Assembly (NCBI GenBank): GCA_002470465.1
Contig: DKMD01000017.1
Span: forward strand, 230,053 to 294,052
From: Pluralibacter sp. UBA7423
Lineage (GTDB): Bacteria > Pseudomonadota > Gammaproteobacteria > Enterobacterales > Enterobacteriaceae
Direction: 5' to 3'
DNA length: 64,000 bases
Part shown: positions 42,740 through 51,485 of the stretch, one piece after another
How the letters are laid out: each line of letters starts with the position of its first letter
How positions within the stretch are numbered: the first letter of the stretch is position 1
Notes under the pieces: generated by a model
Seen by the model: the letters and a program-made list of their open reading frames with translations, nothing else
Told to the model about the DNA's origin: nothing
Databases searched by the model: none
Made by a program: the position numbers and the translations under genes

Positions 42740-43636
42740 ATGTCCCGTAGCCAGTTGCCGCTAAACGCTATCGAAACTTTTCTGGTGACCGCCCGGCACC
42801 TGAACCTGACGCACGCGGCGAAAGAGCTGTGCCTGACCCAGGGCGCGGTGAGCCGCAAGATTGCCACGCTGGAAGCCTGGTTCGGGTTTCCGCTGTTTGA
42901 GCGTCTGGCACGCGGCCTGCGCCTGTCGCCTCAGGGCAGCGCGCTCTATCCGGAGCTTATGACGTCGTTTAACCAGATGGTGCTGGTCGCCGAACAGGCG
43001 CGCCAGCAGCAGAGCGTGGTCAGGCTTAAAGCCCCAACCTGCGCAATGCGCTGGCTTGTGCCGCGGCTGGTTGAGATTGAACAGCGCTTTCCGGAGATGC
43101 AGATTGCGCTGACCACCACCACCGAGCATTCGGTCAACTTCAGGACCGAGCCGTTCGATGCCGCCATTGTCTTTGGCACGCATATGAACGCGGGTGATCT
43201 GCTGTTTGAGGAGTCGCTGACGCCGGTCGTCAGCCACCGCCTGGCGGAAAACAGTCAGTTTTCAGGCATGACGTTTTTACACCCCACGCGCGATAAAACC
43301 GACTGGTCGCTGTGGCTGGCAAAATTGCCTGAACCGCTGCCTTCTGCCATGCAAAAGAATCAACACTTCGACACTATGGATTTGGCTATCACCGCCGCCG
43401 TGCAGGGCTTTGGCGTAGCGATTGCTGACGAAACGCTCGTCCAGGAAGATTTACTCAGCGGCAGGCTGGTGCGCCCCTACGCGATGAGTGTGAAAACCGG
43501 GGCCAGCTATCGCCTGGTGCTGCGCGAGAGTTCTGCGAAAGCCAGCGGGCTGACGCAGTTTCGCGACGGCCTGCTCAATCCAGCGTCACGTGATGACGCA
43601 TCACTCGCCGAAACAGCACCATCCGCGCGCGCATAA
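42740..43636 (+). CDS. LysR-family regulator, GcvA-like
   Basis: A 298-residue LysR regulator. The N-terminal helix-turn-helix runs through LNAIETFLVTARHLNLTHAAKELCLTQGAVSRK, in pieces LTHAAKELCLTQGAVSRKI (about 25-43). The effector domain follows from about 95 (RLKAPTCAMRWLVPRL), matching the GcvA/AmpR subgroup. It sits after the FAD gene and should control that gene and the divergent aminotransferase operon through the two related sites. Its last 62 bases overlap the convergent esterase gene. Confidence 0.88.
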   Translation: MSRSQLPLNAIETFLVTARHLNLTHAAKELCLTQGAVSRKIATLEAWFGFPLFERLARGLRLSPQGSALYPELMTSFNQMVLVAEQARQQQSVVRLKAPTCAMRWLVPRLVEIEQRFPEMQIALTTTTEHSVNFRTEPFDAAIVFGTHMNAGDLLFEESLTPVVSHRLAENSQFSGMTFLHPTRDKTDWSLWLAKLPEPLPSAMQKNQHFDTMDLAITAAVQGFGVAIADETLVQEDLLSGRLVRPYAMSVKTGASYRLVLRESSAKASGLTQFRDGLLNPASRDDASLAETAPSARA

Positions 43637-45083
43637 AGCGGTTTTCCATTTTGAAACCGGCATATTTATTCAGTCCAATGCGTAACAACCTGTCGCGGCC
43701 TTTGACCGACGCAGGCCAGCGAACCGGGCCGGGCAGCGTGTCGTTTGCTGTGCTCGCATCACGGGCGAAACTCACCCAGTAATCCGCCACCCGCTTCGCA
43801 AACGCAAGGTCGTGTTCGTTTACGTACTGCCGGGCAGGCTCGGCGAGCGTCAGCGTATCAAACACATAAGGCACTTCGTTACCGTGCCAGGCGCCGTTTT
43901 TGTAGGTGTCATGCTCAGCCTGCGCCACATAGTCAAACCAATAGCGCCAGCACGGCTGGCCGATGCGCTGCTGCGCCTGCATCACCACAAATCCCAGCGT
44001 GGTGAAAGCCATATCCCGGCATACCTGGCGACCCAGCTCCTCGTCTCCTTTTACGCCGGGATAAAGCAGCTTAATCAGGCCCAGCCCCAGCCGACGCTCG
44101 CGGCGAAGCTTCTGAATTTGCTCCGCCAGATCGACGCCAAACACCGCCATGACGCTCGCTTCATCGCTATTAGAACCAATCACCACTGGCATGGGATGCT
44201 GGCGTGCAGTAAAGAAGGTTTCCAGCATCGGCTCAGGTAAAACGGCATCGCCGCAGACGGGAACCGGACCGGGCTTCAGCGCGCCTTCCAGCGGCCAGAG
44301 GGCTTCGGCAGGAATCTCACGCAGCTGTTCAGCCGTCGTGTTTTGCAGACCGAAATGGGCGGCAACGGCTTCGCCCTGCGCCAGCGCTTTGTCGACCGGC
44401 GTATCGGGCAACGTATAACCGCTTTGGACTATAGCCTTGTGAAACAAATGCTTAGATTTTGGTGATGCCAGTAAGGAGAGCACGCTGCGCGCACCGGCAG
44501 ACTCGCCAAACAGCGTGACGTTGTCACGTTCGCCACCAAACGCTTCAATGTTTTCCTGCACCCATTTCAGCGCGGCAATCTGATCGAGCAGCGAGAAGTT
44601 ACAGATGCGTTCGCCCTCTTCACCGTCCAGCGCCGGGTGCGCAAAGCAGCCGAGATGCCCGAGACGATAGTTAACCGTCACCAGTACTACACCACGCTGC
44701 GCCAGCCGTTTTCCATCATAGGGCGGCAGACTGCCTGCTCCAATCGTAAAACCCCCACCGTGCAGCCAGACCATCACCGGTAAGGGAGTAGTGCGTTCGG
44801 CAGGCGTCCAGACGTTGAGATAGAGACAATCTTCGGAGAAACGCCCCGGATCGCCACCGCCGAGTTCGCGGCAGTAGTCGATATTTTGCCAGCTGGCCGG
44901 AGAGAAGGTTTGTGCATCACGCACGCCTTCCCATGGCGTAACGGGCTGCGGCGAACGCCAGCGCAAAGCGCCGACTGGTGGAGCCGCGAACGGAATGCCG
45001 CGATAGCAATGGGTGTTATCGTCGGTAAAACCCAGCAGGGAACCCTGCCGGGTATGAGCCAGCGGTGTAGCAGGATGATGCAT
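43575..45083 (-). CDS. Type B carboxylesterase
   Basis: A 502-residue alpha/beta hydrolase of the carboxylesterase/lipase family. The type B signature is complete: EDCLYLNVWTP, PVMVWLHGGGFTIGAG (oxyanion hole), TLFGESAGA (nucleophile Ser in GESAG), SDEAS near the Glu/Asp position, and GAWHGNEVPYVFDTL with the catalytic His. No signal peptide, so it is cytoplasmic. I start at 45083 (MHHPATPLAH), seven bases after AAGGAAG; the ATG at 45110 would add nine basic residues upstream. Ester substrate unknown. It overlaps the LysR 3' end by 62 bases. Confidence 0.87.
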   Translation of the reverse strand: MHHPATPLAHTRQGSLLGFTDDNTHCYRGIPFAAPPVGALRWRSPQPVTPWEGVRDAQTFSPASWQNIDYCRELGGGDPGRFSEDCLYLNVWTPAERTTPLPVMVWLHGGGFTIGAGSLPPYDGKRLAQRGVVLVTVNYRLGHLGCFAHPALDGEEGERICNFSLLDQIAALKWVQENIEAFGGERDNVTLFGESAGARSVLSLLASPKSKHLFHKAIVQSGYTLPDTPVDKALAQGEAVAAHFGLQNTTAEQLREIPAEALWPLEGALKPGPVPVCGDAVLPEPMLETFFTARQHPMPVVIGSNSDEASVMAVFGVDLAEQIQKLRRERRLGLGLIKLLYPGVKGDEELGRQVCRDMAFTTLGFVVMQAQQRIGQPCWRYWFDYVAQAEHDTYKNGAWHGNEVPYVFDTLTLAEPARQYVNEHDLAFAKRVADYWVSFARDASTANDTLPGPVRWPASVKGRDRLLRIGLNKYAGFKMENRFMRARMVLFRRVMRHHVTLD

Positions 45084-45160
45084 TGTTTTCTTCCTTTTAC
45101 GCGCATTCATCCCAGTTTATGCGGGTTAGCGCCCCGTTAGCAACGCCGCCAAAGGCTGAT

Positions 45161-46504
45161 TTACAGCAACCCGCAGCGGCGTTTACTGCGGTCTTCGGCT
45201 TCCTGGTACAGCTCAAACTCGTCCAGCACCGGGCAGCCTAGCGCTTCTTCGAAGGCTGCCTGACTGGCATTGCCGCGGCTGCGGGCCTGAGTTTCATTGC
45301 CGAGGTTTGACTGGAAGATCCCCGCAGCGCTCACCGGCAAAAAGTCTTCATAGGTGATGGGCTGCGCCACCAGCCAGCCTCGCTCGATAAGCGGCTGCGG
45401 GTCGTCACCCGGACGGAATGCCTGACGATGCGCTTCACCCGCAGGCGTCAGGCGATAGCGGAAGTACGCCAGCGCCTGACGCCTGAGGAACATTTCACTG
45501 TCGGGGAAGGATTTGAACATCTCCGAAAGATGCTGCTGATGGCTGAGGTTGTCTTTGCCGGTGCCCGCTTCCGCCAGCAACGCGTCATACAGCGCCCGTC
45601 CTTTCGGGGTTAACGCTACGCCGCGCTGTTCGATTTCGCCGAAACGCGCGGTGTGCGTTCCGCGATGTTCTCCGGCAAACAAAACGGGTTCTTCAAGGGC
45701 TTTGAAGCTGGTCTGACGCAGCAGAATCGGCACTTCCCGGCGCGGTGGGCCTTCAATCAGAATCTTCGGTTCGATGCCGTACTCCGGCATCAGCTGCTGA
45801 ACGCGATCGATGTCCAGCGTGCGCGGCGTCAGATGGTTGATGTGGCAGCCGGGGAAGCATACAACGTCGGCAATCAGCCTGTGTTCGTTGTGCAGCGCCA
45901 GATAAGTTTCCTGATCCACCGTGGCATGACTGTGCCAACGGAAGGTTTCCAGCGCTTCCTTCACAAACTCTTTGGCTTCTGCTTCGGTCAGATCGCCCTG
46001 CACTTCATGCTGCGCGATCAAATCCAGGCAGCGCGAAGTGAAAATCTGTCGTTTCGCCAGAATCTCAGCGGCCTTGTTGCGCAGCTCAACGTTTTCGATC
46101 AGCTCCAGACGAAGCAATGAGGTAAAGACGCGGAATGGATTGCGGGCCAGCGCAGCATCCTCCACCGGACGAAACGCGGTGGAATGCACCGGCACGCCCG
46201 CCTGCGAGAGATCGTAATAGCTGACGGGATACATCCCCATCACGGCAAACATGCGGCGCAGTGTTGCCAGTTCCTCGGCTGACCCTACTCGGATCGCGCC
46301 GTGGCGCTCAACGTTCAGACGCGCCAGTTCATCGGCGTTCGCCAGTTGTTCATGTAGCTGAGGATGGTTCTCAAGCACTGCCAGGTTCACATCCGCCACC
46401 AGTTCCAGCAGCGTGCCGTACTGTGGAACTTCCTGCTGGTACATCGCTGACATAGCCTGCGAAAAGTTTTCCCGAATCTCATCAGCCGTGATGGTGTTCG
46501 CCAT
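45161..46504 (-). CDS. ydcJ: YdcJ, 2-oxoadipate dioxygenase/decarboxylase (HglS) family
   Basis: A 447-residue protein of the DUF1338 family, same length as E. coli YdcJ and near-identical (MANTITADEIRE start, KRRCGLL end). In Pseudomonas the homologue HglS converts 2-oxoadipate to D-2-hydroxyglutarate with iron; conserved blocks here include YPVSYYDLSQAGVPVHSTAF and CFPGCHINHLTPRTLDIDR, rich in likely metal-binding His. Start at 46504 as in E. coli, preceded by CTGGAGA; the open frame extends 48 codons upstream without support. Divergent from the LysR gene ydcI. Confidence 0.92.
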   Translation of the reverse strand: MANTITADEIRENFSQAMSAMYQQEVPQYGTLLELVADVNLAVLENHPQLHEQLANADELARLNVERHGAIRVGSAEELATLRRMFAVMGMYPVSYYDLSQAGVPVHSTAFRPVEDAALARNPFRVFTSLLRLELIENVELRNKAAEILAKRQIFTSRCLDLIAQHEVQGDLTEAEAKEFVKEALETFRWHSHATVDQETYLALHNEHRLIADVVCFPGCHINHLTPRTLDIDRVQQLMPEYGIEPKILIEGPPRREVPILLRQTSFKALEEPVLFAGEHRGTHTARFGEIEQRGVALTPKGRALYDALLAEAGTGKDNLSHQQHLSEMFKSFPDSEMFLRRQALAYFRYRLTPAGEAHRQAFRPGDDPQPLIERGWLVAQPITYEDFLPVSAAGIFQSNLGNETQARSRGNASQAAFEEALGCPVLDEFELYQEAEDRSKRRCGLL

Positions 46505-46779
46505 GATGTCATGTCTCCAGTGAATATTACCTGGAGTGTACATAAGCCTTTTCCGCCCGGTAGGAAGAATTTCTGAATTGTGATCGCGGATAACCTCTGT
46601 CGGCCAGCGCAAACCACGTGGCAATGAAGTCGTCTGTCGCGTTACCATCCACCTTCAGGGCGAAGCGAAAACGGTATTCTCCGATCTCTGATGCGCTTTT
46701 AGTCCAATGCCCTTATGCCGTGGGTCGTCTTTTCTGCTGTTTCCATAACTCACCGTCACCCTGCCCGGACAAATGTTAA

Positions 46780-46803
46780 TGATATTTTGCTAGCAAGTTA
46801 TCA
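46780..46803. promoter_or_regulatory. 24-bp palindrome upstream of ydcI
   Basis: TGATA and TATCA flank the perfect ten-base palindrome TTGCTAGCAA. It lies about 54 bases before the ydcI start in the 352-base divergent gap with ydcJ. Position and symmetry fit autoregulation by YdcI. I see no gene in the rest of the gap 46505-46856. Confidence 0.55.
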
Positions 46804-46856
46804 AATTTAAACAAGTTGTCTTGATTGCGATCTCTGACTCTCTTTAACATCCGGTT

Positions 46857-47783
46857 ATGGAAAAAAACGGTCTCTTCAGTCAGCGCATTCGCTTGCGCCA
46901 TTTGCATACCTTCGTCGCCGTCGCTCAACAGGGAACGCTGGGGCGCGCGGCAGAAACCCTCAACCTTAGCCAGCCTGCGCTCTCTAAAACTCTCAACGAG
47001 CTGGAGCAGCTGACCGGCACGCGCCTGTTCGATCGCGGGCGTTTAGGTGCGCAGCTGACGCTGGTCGGCGAACAGTTTCTGACCCACGCGGTAAAAGTGC
47101 TCGATGCGTTGAACACCGCCGGGCAGGCCTTAAGCCGCAAAGAAGGCCTCAGCGGTGACGTAGTGCGGGTTGGTGCGTTGCCAACCGCCGCGCTCGGCAT
47201 TCTTCCCGCAGTGATAGGCCCGTTCCATCAGCAGCAAAAAGACATCACGCTCCAGGTTGCCACCATGAATAACACCATGCTGCTGGCGGGGCTGAAATCA
47301 GGTGAGATTGATCTGGGGATTGGGCGCATGTCCGACCCGGAGCTGATGAGCGGCCTCAACTACGAACTGCTGTTCCTCGAGTCGCTCAAGCTGGTTGTCC
47401 GTCCGAACCACCCTCTTTTGCAGGAAACCGTCACGCTCAGCAAAGTGATGGAGTGGCCGGTGGTGGTATCGCCGAAAGGCACCGTTCCACGACAGAACGC
47501 CGAAGCTTTGGTGCTGAGCCAGGGCTGTAAAATTCCTTCAGGCTGTATTGAAACGCTGTCGGCTTCGCTGTCGCGCCAGCTGACGGTGGATTTTGACTAC
47601 GTGTGGTTTGTGCCATCGGGCGCGGTGAAAGATGATTTACGCCGCGGCACGCTGGCGGCGCTGCCGGTGCCGAATCAGGGTGTGGGCGAACCTATCGGGA
47701 TTTTAACCCGGGTGGATTCACCGCTGTCGAGCGGTGCCCAAACCCTGCTGAGCGCGATTCGTAAGTCGATGCCGGGCAGCTAA
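46857..47783 (+). CDS. ydcI: LysR-family regulator YdcI
   Basis: A 308-residue LysR regulator nearly identical to E. coli YdcI (MEKNGLFSQRIRLRHLHTF). The helix-turn-helix lies in TLGRAAETLNLSQPALSKTL (about 31-50). The effector domain begins around 100 (DVVRVGALPTAALGILPAVI). YdcI has been linked in E. coli and Salmonella to acid stress and metabolism. A REP element follows its stop. Promoter region holds a 24-bp palindrome. Confidence 0.94.
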   Translation: MEKNGLFSQRIRLRHLHTFVAVAQQGTLGRAAETLNLSQPALSKTLNELEQLTGTRLFDRGRLGAQLTLVGEQFLTHAVKVLDALNTAGQALSRKEGLSGDVVRVGALPTAALGILPAVIGPFHQQQKDITLQVATMNNTMLLAGLKSGEIDLGIGRMSDPELMSGLNYELLFLESLKLVVRPNHPLLQETVTLSKVMEWPVVVSPKGTVPRQNAEALVLSQGCKIPSGCIETLSASLSRQLTVDFDYVWFVPSGAVKDDLRRGTLAALPVPNQGVGEPIGILTRVDSPLSSGAQTLLSAIRKSMPGS

Positions 47784-47789
47784 TTCCGT

Positions 47790-47872
47790 TTGCCGGGCTG
47801 CGGCCAGCGCCTGACCCGGCCTGCAAATGCATATTGTGGTAGCAGGTCGGGCAAGCGCAACACCGCCCAACC
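47790..47872. repeat. REP/BIME element
   Basis: Inverted units TTGCCGGGCTGCGGCCAGCG and GGTCGGGCAAGCGCAACACC, between the convergent ydcI and cybB. Confidence 0.75.
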
Positions 47873-47878
47873 TTGCTG

Positions 47879-48406
47879 TTACTTCTTACGCGGCATCATG
47901 CGCAGCAACGTATTGTCCTTCCAGAAATAGTGATGCATCAATGATGCCAGCGCGTGCAGACCAATCACGTAATAGCCAAAATTCGCCAGCCACACGTGGT
48001 ATTCCTTGAGATTATCCGCCAGATCAAAATTGGCCTCCGCTGCGTGCGGCATGGTGATGCCAAACGCAATCCATGGGTTGCCTCGGTTGTACATCATCAC
48101 CAGACCGATAATCGGCAAAATAATGAACAGCAGATAAATCACCAGATGCCCCAGATGCGCCATTCCGGTCATCCACGGTTTTGGCTTAGGCACAATCGGT
48201 GGCGATTTGTGCTTCAGCCGCACCAGCAGGCGCGCCACCATCAGCACCAGAATCGAGATGCCGCAGGAGACGTGCACCATATTAAAGTACGGACGGTAAG
48301 TCCGTGGAAAGAAGCCCCTCAGCTCCATGGCGCAATACGCGCCGATGACCAGCAAAAAAACCAGCCAGTGAATGCCTATTTGCAGACCAGAATATTTATC
48401 CCGCAT
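47879..48406 (-). CDS. cybB: Cytochrome b561
   Basis: A 175-residue four-helix membrane cytochrome, same as E. coli CybB (superoxide:quinone oxidoreductase). Heme ligand His residues are visible in LQIGIHWLVFLL (helix 1), MVHVSCGISIL (helix 2) and, near the C-terminus, LMHHYFWKDNTLLRMMPRKK. I start at 48406 (MRDKYSGLQ), matching E. coli; the open frame extends 34 codons upstream but those residues show no homology. E. coli has hokB nearby; none is seen here. Confidence 0.92.
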   Translation of the reverse strand: MRDKYSGLQIGIHWLVFLLVIGAYCAMELRGFFPRTYRPYFNMVHVSCGISILVLMVARLLVRLKHKSPPIVPKPKPWMTGMAHLGHLVIYLLFIILPIIGLVMMYNRGNPWIAFGITMPHAAEANFDLADNLKEYHVWLANFGYYVIGLHALASLMHHYFWKDNTLLRMMPRKK

Positions 48407-48598
48407 CGTTATTGATTTCCGGAAAGAAGATGAAAGCGCTACCATAGCGGCCTTGCCTGAAAAATTCATTAACTTTTCTGTATCTATTTTCATACTGTTA
48501 ACGCCCATTTGCGGTTGTTCAGTTGCCCTGGCAGAGCAACTGGTCTAAGCCTGGAGGAGTTTATTGACGATTAAGACAACCCCGACAGGAGAAGATGA

Positions 48599-49600
48599 AT
48601 GAGTAAGATTGGCATTAACGGTTTTGGACGTATCGGACGCCTGGTACTTCGCCGCCTGCTGGAAGTCAAAAGTACGCAGGAAGTGGTGGCGATTAACGAT
48701 TTAACGTCGCCCAGGGTGCTGGCGTACCTGCTGAAGCATGACTCCAACTACGGCCCTTTTCCGTGGAGCGTGGACCATACGGAGGATGCGCTAATCGTCG
48801 ACGGCAAAAAAATCGCAGTTTATGCGCAGAAGGATGCCAGCCAGATCCCGTGGAAAACGGCAGGCGTGGAGTACGTGATTGAATGCACCGGGTTCTACAC
48901 CGCCACGGACAAAGCCAAAGCGCATCTCGATGCAGGTGCAAAAAAAGTGCTGATTTCCGCCCCCGCAGGCGACATGAAAACCATCGTTTTTAACGTCAAC
49001 GACGATACCCTCGATGCAAACGACACCATAATTTCGGTGGCATCCTGCACCACCAACTGCCTCGCCCCAATGGCAAAAGCGCTGCACGACGCGTTTGAAA
49101 TCAAAGTCGGCACCATGACCACCATTCATGCGTATACCGGCACCCAGGCGCTGGTGGACGGGCCAAGAGGAAAAGATTTACGCGCCTCCCGCGCGGCGGC
49201 TGAAAACATTATTCCGCACACCACCGGCGCGGCGAAGGCGATTGGTCTGGTGATCCCCGCCCTGAGCGGCAAGCTGAAAGGCCATGCGCAGCGCGTGCCG
49301 GTGAAAACAGGATCGGTAACGGAGCTGGTCTCCATTCTGGGTAAAAAAGTCACGGCGGATGAGGTCAATGCGGCACTGAAAAAGGCCGCCGAAGGCAATG
49401 AATCGTTTGGCTATACCGAAGAGGAAATTGTCTCAGGCGACGTGATCGGCAGTCATTTTGGTTCAGTGTACGATGCCACTCAGACTGAAATCACCGAAGT
49501 CGGCGATTTGCAGCTGGTGAAAACCGTATCGTGGTATGACAACGAATACGGTTTTGTGACTCAGCTGATTCGCGTGCTGGAAAAATTCGTCAAGCTGTAA
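48599..49600 (+). CDS. gapC: Glyceraldehyde-3-phosphate dehydrogenase C, intact
   Basis: A 333-residue GAPDH. The Rossmann loop is [10 protein letters not shown] (about 5-14), the catalytic Cys is in [12 protein letters not shown], the active-site His in [10 protein letters not shown], and WYDNEYGF lies near the end. It occupies the same place as E. coli K-12 gapC, which is a pseudogene there; here the frame is uninterrupted. AGGAGAAG precedes the ATG. A terminator follows. It probably acts as a second, minor glycolytic enzyme. Confidence 0.93.
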   Translation: MSKIGINGFGRIGRLVLRRLLEVKSTQEVVAINDLTSPRVLAYLLKHDSNYGPFPWSVDHTEDALIVDGKKIAVYAQKDASQIPWKTAGVEYVIECTGFYTATDKAKAHLDAGAKKVLISAPAGDMKTIVFNVNDDTLDANDTIISVASCTTNCLAPMAKALHDAFEIKVGTMTTIHAYTGTQALVDGPRGKDLRASRAAAENIIPHTTGAAKAIGLVIPALSGKLKGHAQRVPVKTGSVTELVSILGKKVTADEVNAALKKAAEGNESFGYTEEEIVSGDVIGSHFGSVYDATQTEITEVGDLQLVKTVSWYDNEYGFVTQLIRVLEKFVKL

Positions 49601-49619
49601 GCAGGCAGGAATAAAGCGA

Positions 49620-49653
49620 AAAGGCATAAGGCTGTCCTTATGCCTTTCTTATT
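49620..49653. terminator. Bidirectional terminator between gapC and acyltransferase gene
   Basis: A perfect 12-bp stem (AAAGGCATAAGG with its complement) and a four-base loop, with T-rich tails on both strands, between two convergent genes. Confidence 0.9.
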
Positions 49654-50808
49654 TCAGGGCAGGTTAAGCGCTTTTTCCGCTTTATTTCCGTTCTGGATCA
49701 CCCTTTTCCCGAACGCGATACCGCGCATTTCAATAACCCGATGTAATACGGTGGCGAAGAGATACACGACCGGGAAACATAATCCGATGGTAATCAGATA
49801 GCGCACCCCGCTGCCGTGCGTTGCCAGGTGTGCATATTTGAGCAGCAGGCCAATCACTGGCATCACCACCAGCAGGTGCAGCAGATAAACCGAATATGAG
49901 ACGTCGCCAAGCCAGGTGAAAAAGCGATGGCACAGCACGGCGCGTAACACGCTGAACAGGCGTTGCATCAGATTTTGCTGCTGCCACGGCCACAACACGC
50001 CCGTCATGCCCAGAATCATCAGCGCCTCAATAAAGACCTGCATGCTGTCCATACGGATATTCATCATGGCGCTGACCACCGGAGCCAGCAGGGCAAGCGC
50101 AATAAACAAAATGCGGCGCTGCCTGACCGCCTCTGCCACCAGCATGCCCGCAATGAAAATATGCAGCTTAATCAGGATCATCGACGGCATCGGGAACGCG
50201 GTATACAGATCGGGCAACAGATAACGCCCGGCAAGCACAAAAATCATCAGGGTGACCATCGCCAGGGCAAAGCCCAAACGGAGCGTCAACAGCATGATGA
50301 ACGGGAACAGGACGTAATACTGCATCTCAAGCCCGATGCTCCAGTCCGGCAGCGCGGTGTTGTAGGCATATTGCGGCAGATCGCCAAACGTAAAGGTCAG
50401 GTGCGCCAGCACGTTGAAGAAGGAGATGTCGCTGTAGCGCGACGTTTCGGTGGCCGTCGAGGGAAAGGCGCCCGCAATAATTTCACGCATATCGCCAAGA
50501 TAATGCCCGGCCAGCAGCGCAACAAACAGCAGCACATAATAGAGCGGCGCAATACGGAAATAGCGCCGCAGCCAGAAGGTTTTGATGGTCTGCCATTGCC
50601 CCCACGGTTCTTTCGTCTGACGCTCAATATAATTTTTGGTCATCAGATAGCCGGACAGCAAAATAAACAGATCGACGCCCAGCTTGGGCACCGCAATAAT
50701 CGGTATCTTGCAGTTCACCAGTAGCGCAATATGCCCGAGAAATACCCACAGCGACGCCGCGCCGCGCAGACCTTCAAGCTCCGGGGACCAGTTTTTAGTC
50801 GTTGCCAT
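49654..50808 (-). CDS. OafA-type membrane acyltransferase
   Basis: A 384-residue acyltransferase-3 family protein with about ten membrane segments. The opening ELEGLRGAASLWVFLGH holds the conserved R-G and the His of this family; KLGVDLFILLSGYLM is the second hallmark. Such enzymes O-acetylate surface polysaccharides, exopolysaccharides or secondary metabolites. No glycan genes adjoin, so the substrate is unknown. GAGGTGATT precedes the ATG at 50808; a GTG at 50814 is an alternative. Inserted between gapC and aldA relative to E. coli. Confidence 0.87.
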   Translation of the reverse strand: MATTKNWSPELEGLRGAASLWVFLGHIALLVNCKIPIIAVPKLGVDLFILLSGYLMTKNYIERQTKEPWGQWQTIKTFWLRRYFRIAPLYYVLLFVALLAGHYLGDMREIIAGAFPSTATETSRYSDISFFNVLAHLTFTFGDLPQYAYNTALPDWSIGLEMQYYVLFPFIMLLTLRLGFALAMVTLMIFVLAGRYLLPDLYTAFPMPSMILIKLHIFIAGMLVAEAVRQRRILFIALALLAPVVSAMMNIRMDSMQVFIEALMILGMTGVLWPWQQQNLMQRLFSVLRAVLCHRFFTWLGDVSYSVYLLHLLVVMPVIGLLLKYAHLATHGSGVRYLITIGLCFPVVYLFATVLHRVIEMRGIAFGKRVIQNGNKAEKALNLP

Positions 50809-50909
50809 AATCACCTCGTTAAAAAAGCATCATAGCAACATGTCCGTGACAGAATGTCAGAAAGCCAGGCCTGATAGCGACTTTCAGATAAAGGCCACAA
50901 CGCCCGCTC

Positions 50910-51326
50910 TCATGCGGGTTTTGTTGGCGTATAGCGTAAGATCCCGGCCACCCCGCCACCGCCATCAGAAGGATGATGAACCCCATCGGCTACGGTTACT
51001 TCGCTGAAATCAAACGGCGACACATTCTCAATGCAGGCAACGTTCACCCCATACTGGTCAGGGTTGGATCGACGCTGATGGAAGGTATAAATCCCGCAGA
51101 CCGAACAAAAATAGTGGGCGGCAGTGCGGGTATTGAAGCGGTATTCGGCCAGCTTTTCTTTGCCGTGGGTAATGTGGATCCCGGAGAGAGGCGCGGAGAC
51201 CACTACCGCCCCGCGCATCCGACAGAAAGAGCAATTGCAGCGGCGGATCGTGTTAAATCCGTCCGCCAGCTCAACCGTAAACTTCACCGCGCCACAGTGG
51301 CATTGGGCATTCACTTTTTCAGTCAT
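50910..51326 (-). CDS. GFA family zinc protein
   Basis: A 138-residue protein of the GFA/CENP-V family. The zinc-binding Cys groups are visible: QCHCGAVKF (about 8-16), RCNCSFCRMRG (about 29-39) and YFCSVCGIYTF. Some members bind glutathione and were proposed to help formaldehyde detoxification; most have unknown roles. No signal peptide. A monocistronic gene between the acyltransferase gene and a REP element, next to aldA. Confidence 0.87.
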   Translation of the reverse strand: MTEKVNAQCHCGAVKFTVELADGFNTIRRCNCSFCRMRGAVVVSAPLSGIHITHGKEKLAEYRFNTRTAAHYFCSVCGIYTFHQRRSNPDQYGVNVACIENVSPFDFSEVTVADGVHHPSDGGGGVAGILRYTPTKPA

Positions 51327-51382
51327 GGGCGTACCTCGTCATGGAGAGAGTCGCCCTAAGTTGTAGCACAGCGTAGCCCTTT

Positions 51383-51478
51383 TTGTCGGGTGGCGGCGAT
51401 GCCTTACCCGACCTGCCCAGAAAATGACATTTATGCCAGTCTCACAGGCCGGGTAAGCGTCAGCGCCACCCGGCGCTC
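51383..51478. repeat. REP/BIME element, two units
   Basis: GTCGGGTGGCGGCGATGCCT and the inverse-oriented GCCGGGTAAGCGTCAGCGCC separated by about 35 bases, between the GFA gene and aldA. Confidence 0.85.
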
Positions 51479-51485
51479 TTAAAAA

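Noticed and set aside
51383..51478. CRISPR-like repeats
   Set aside because: Only two inverted REP units; no regular direct repeats and no cas genes anywhere in the window.
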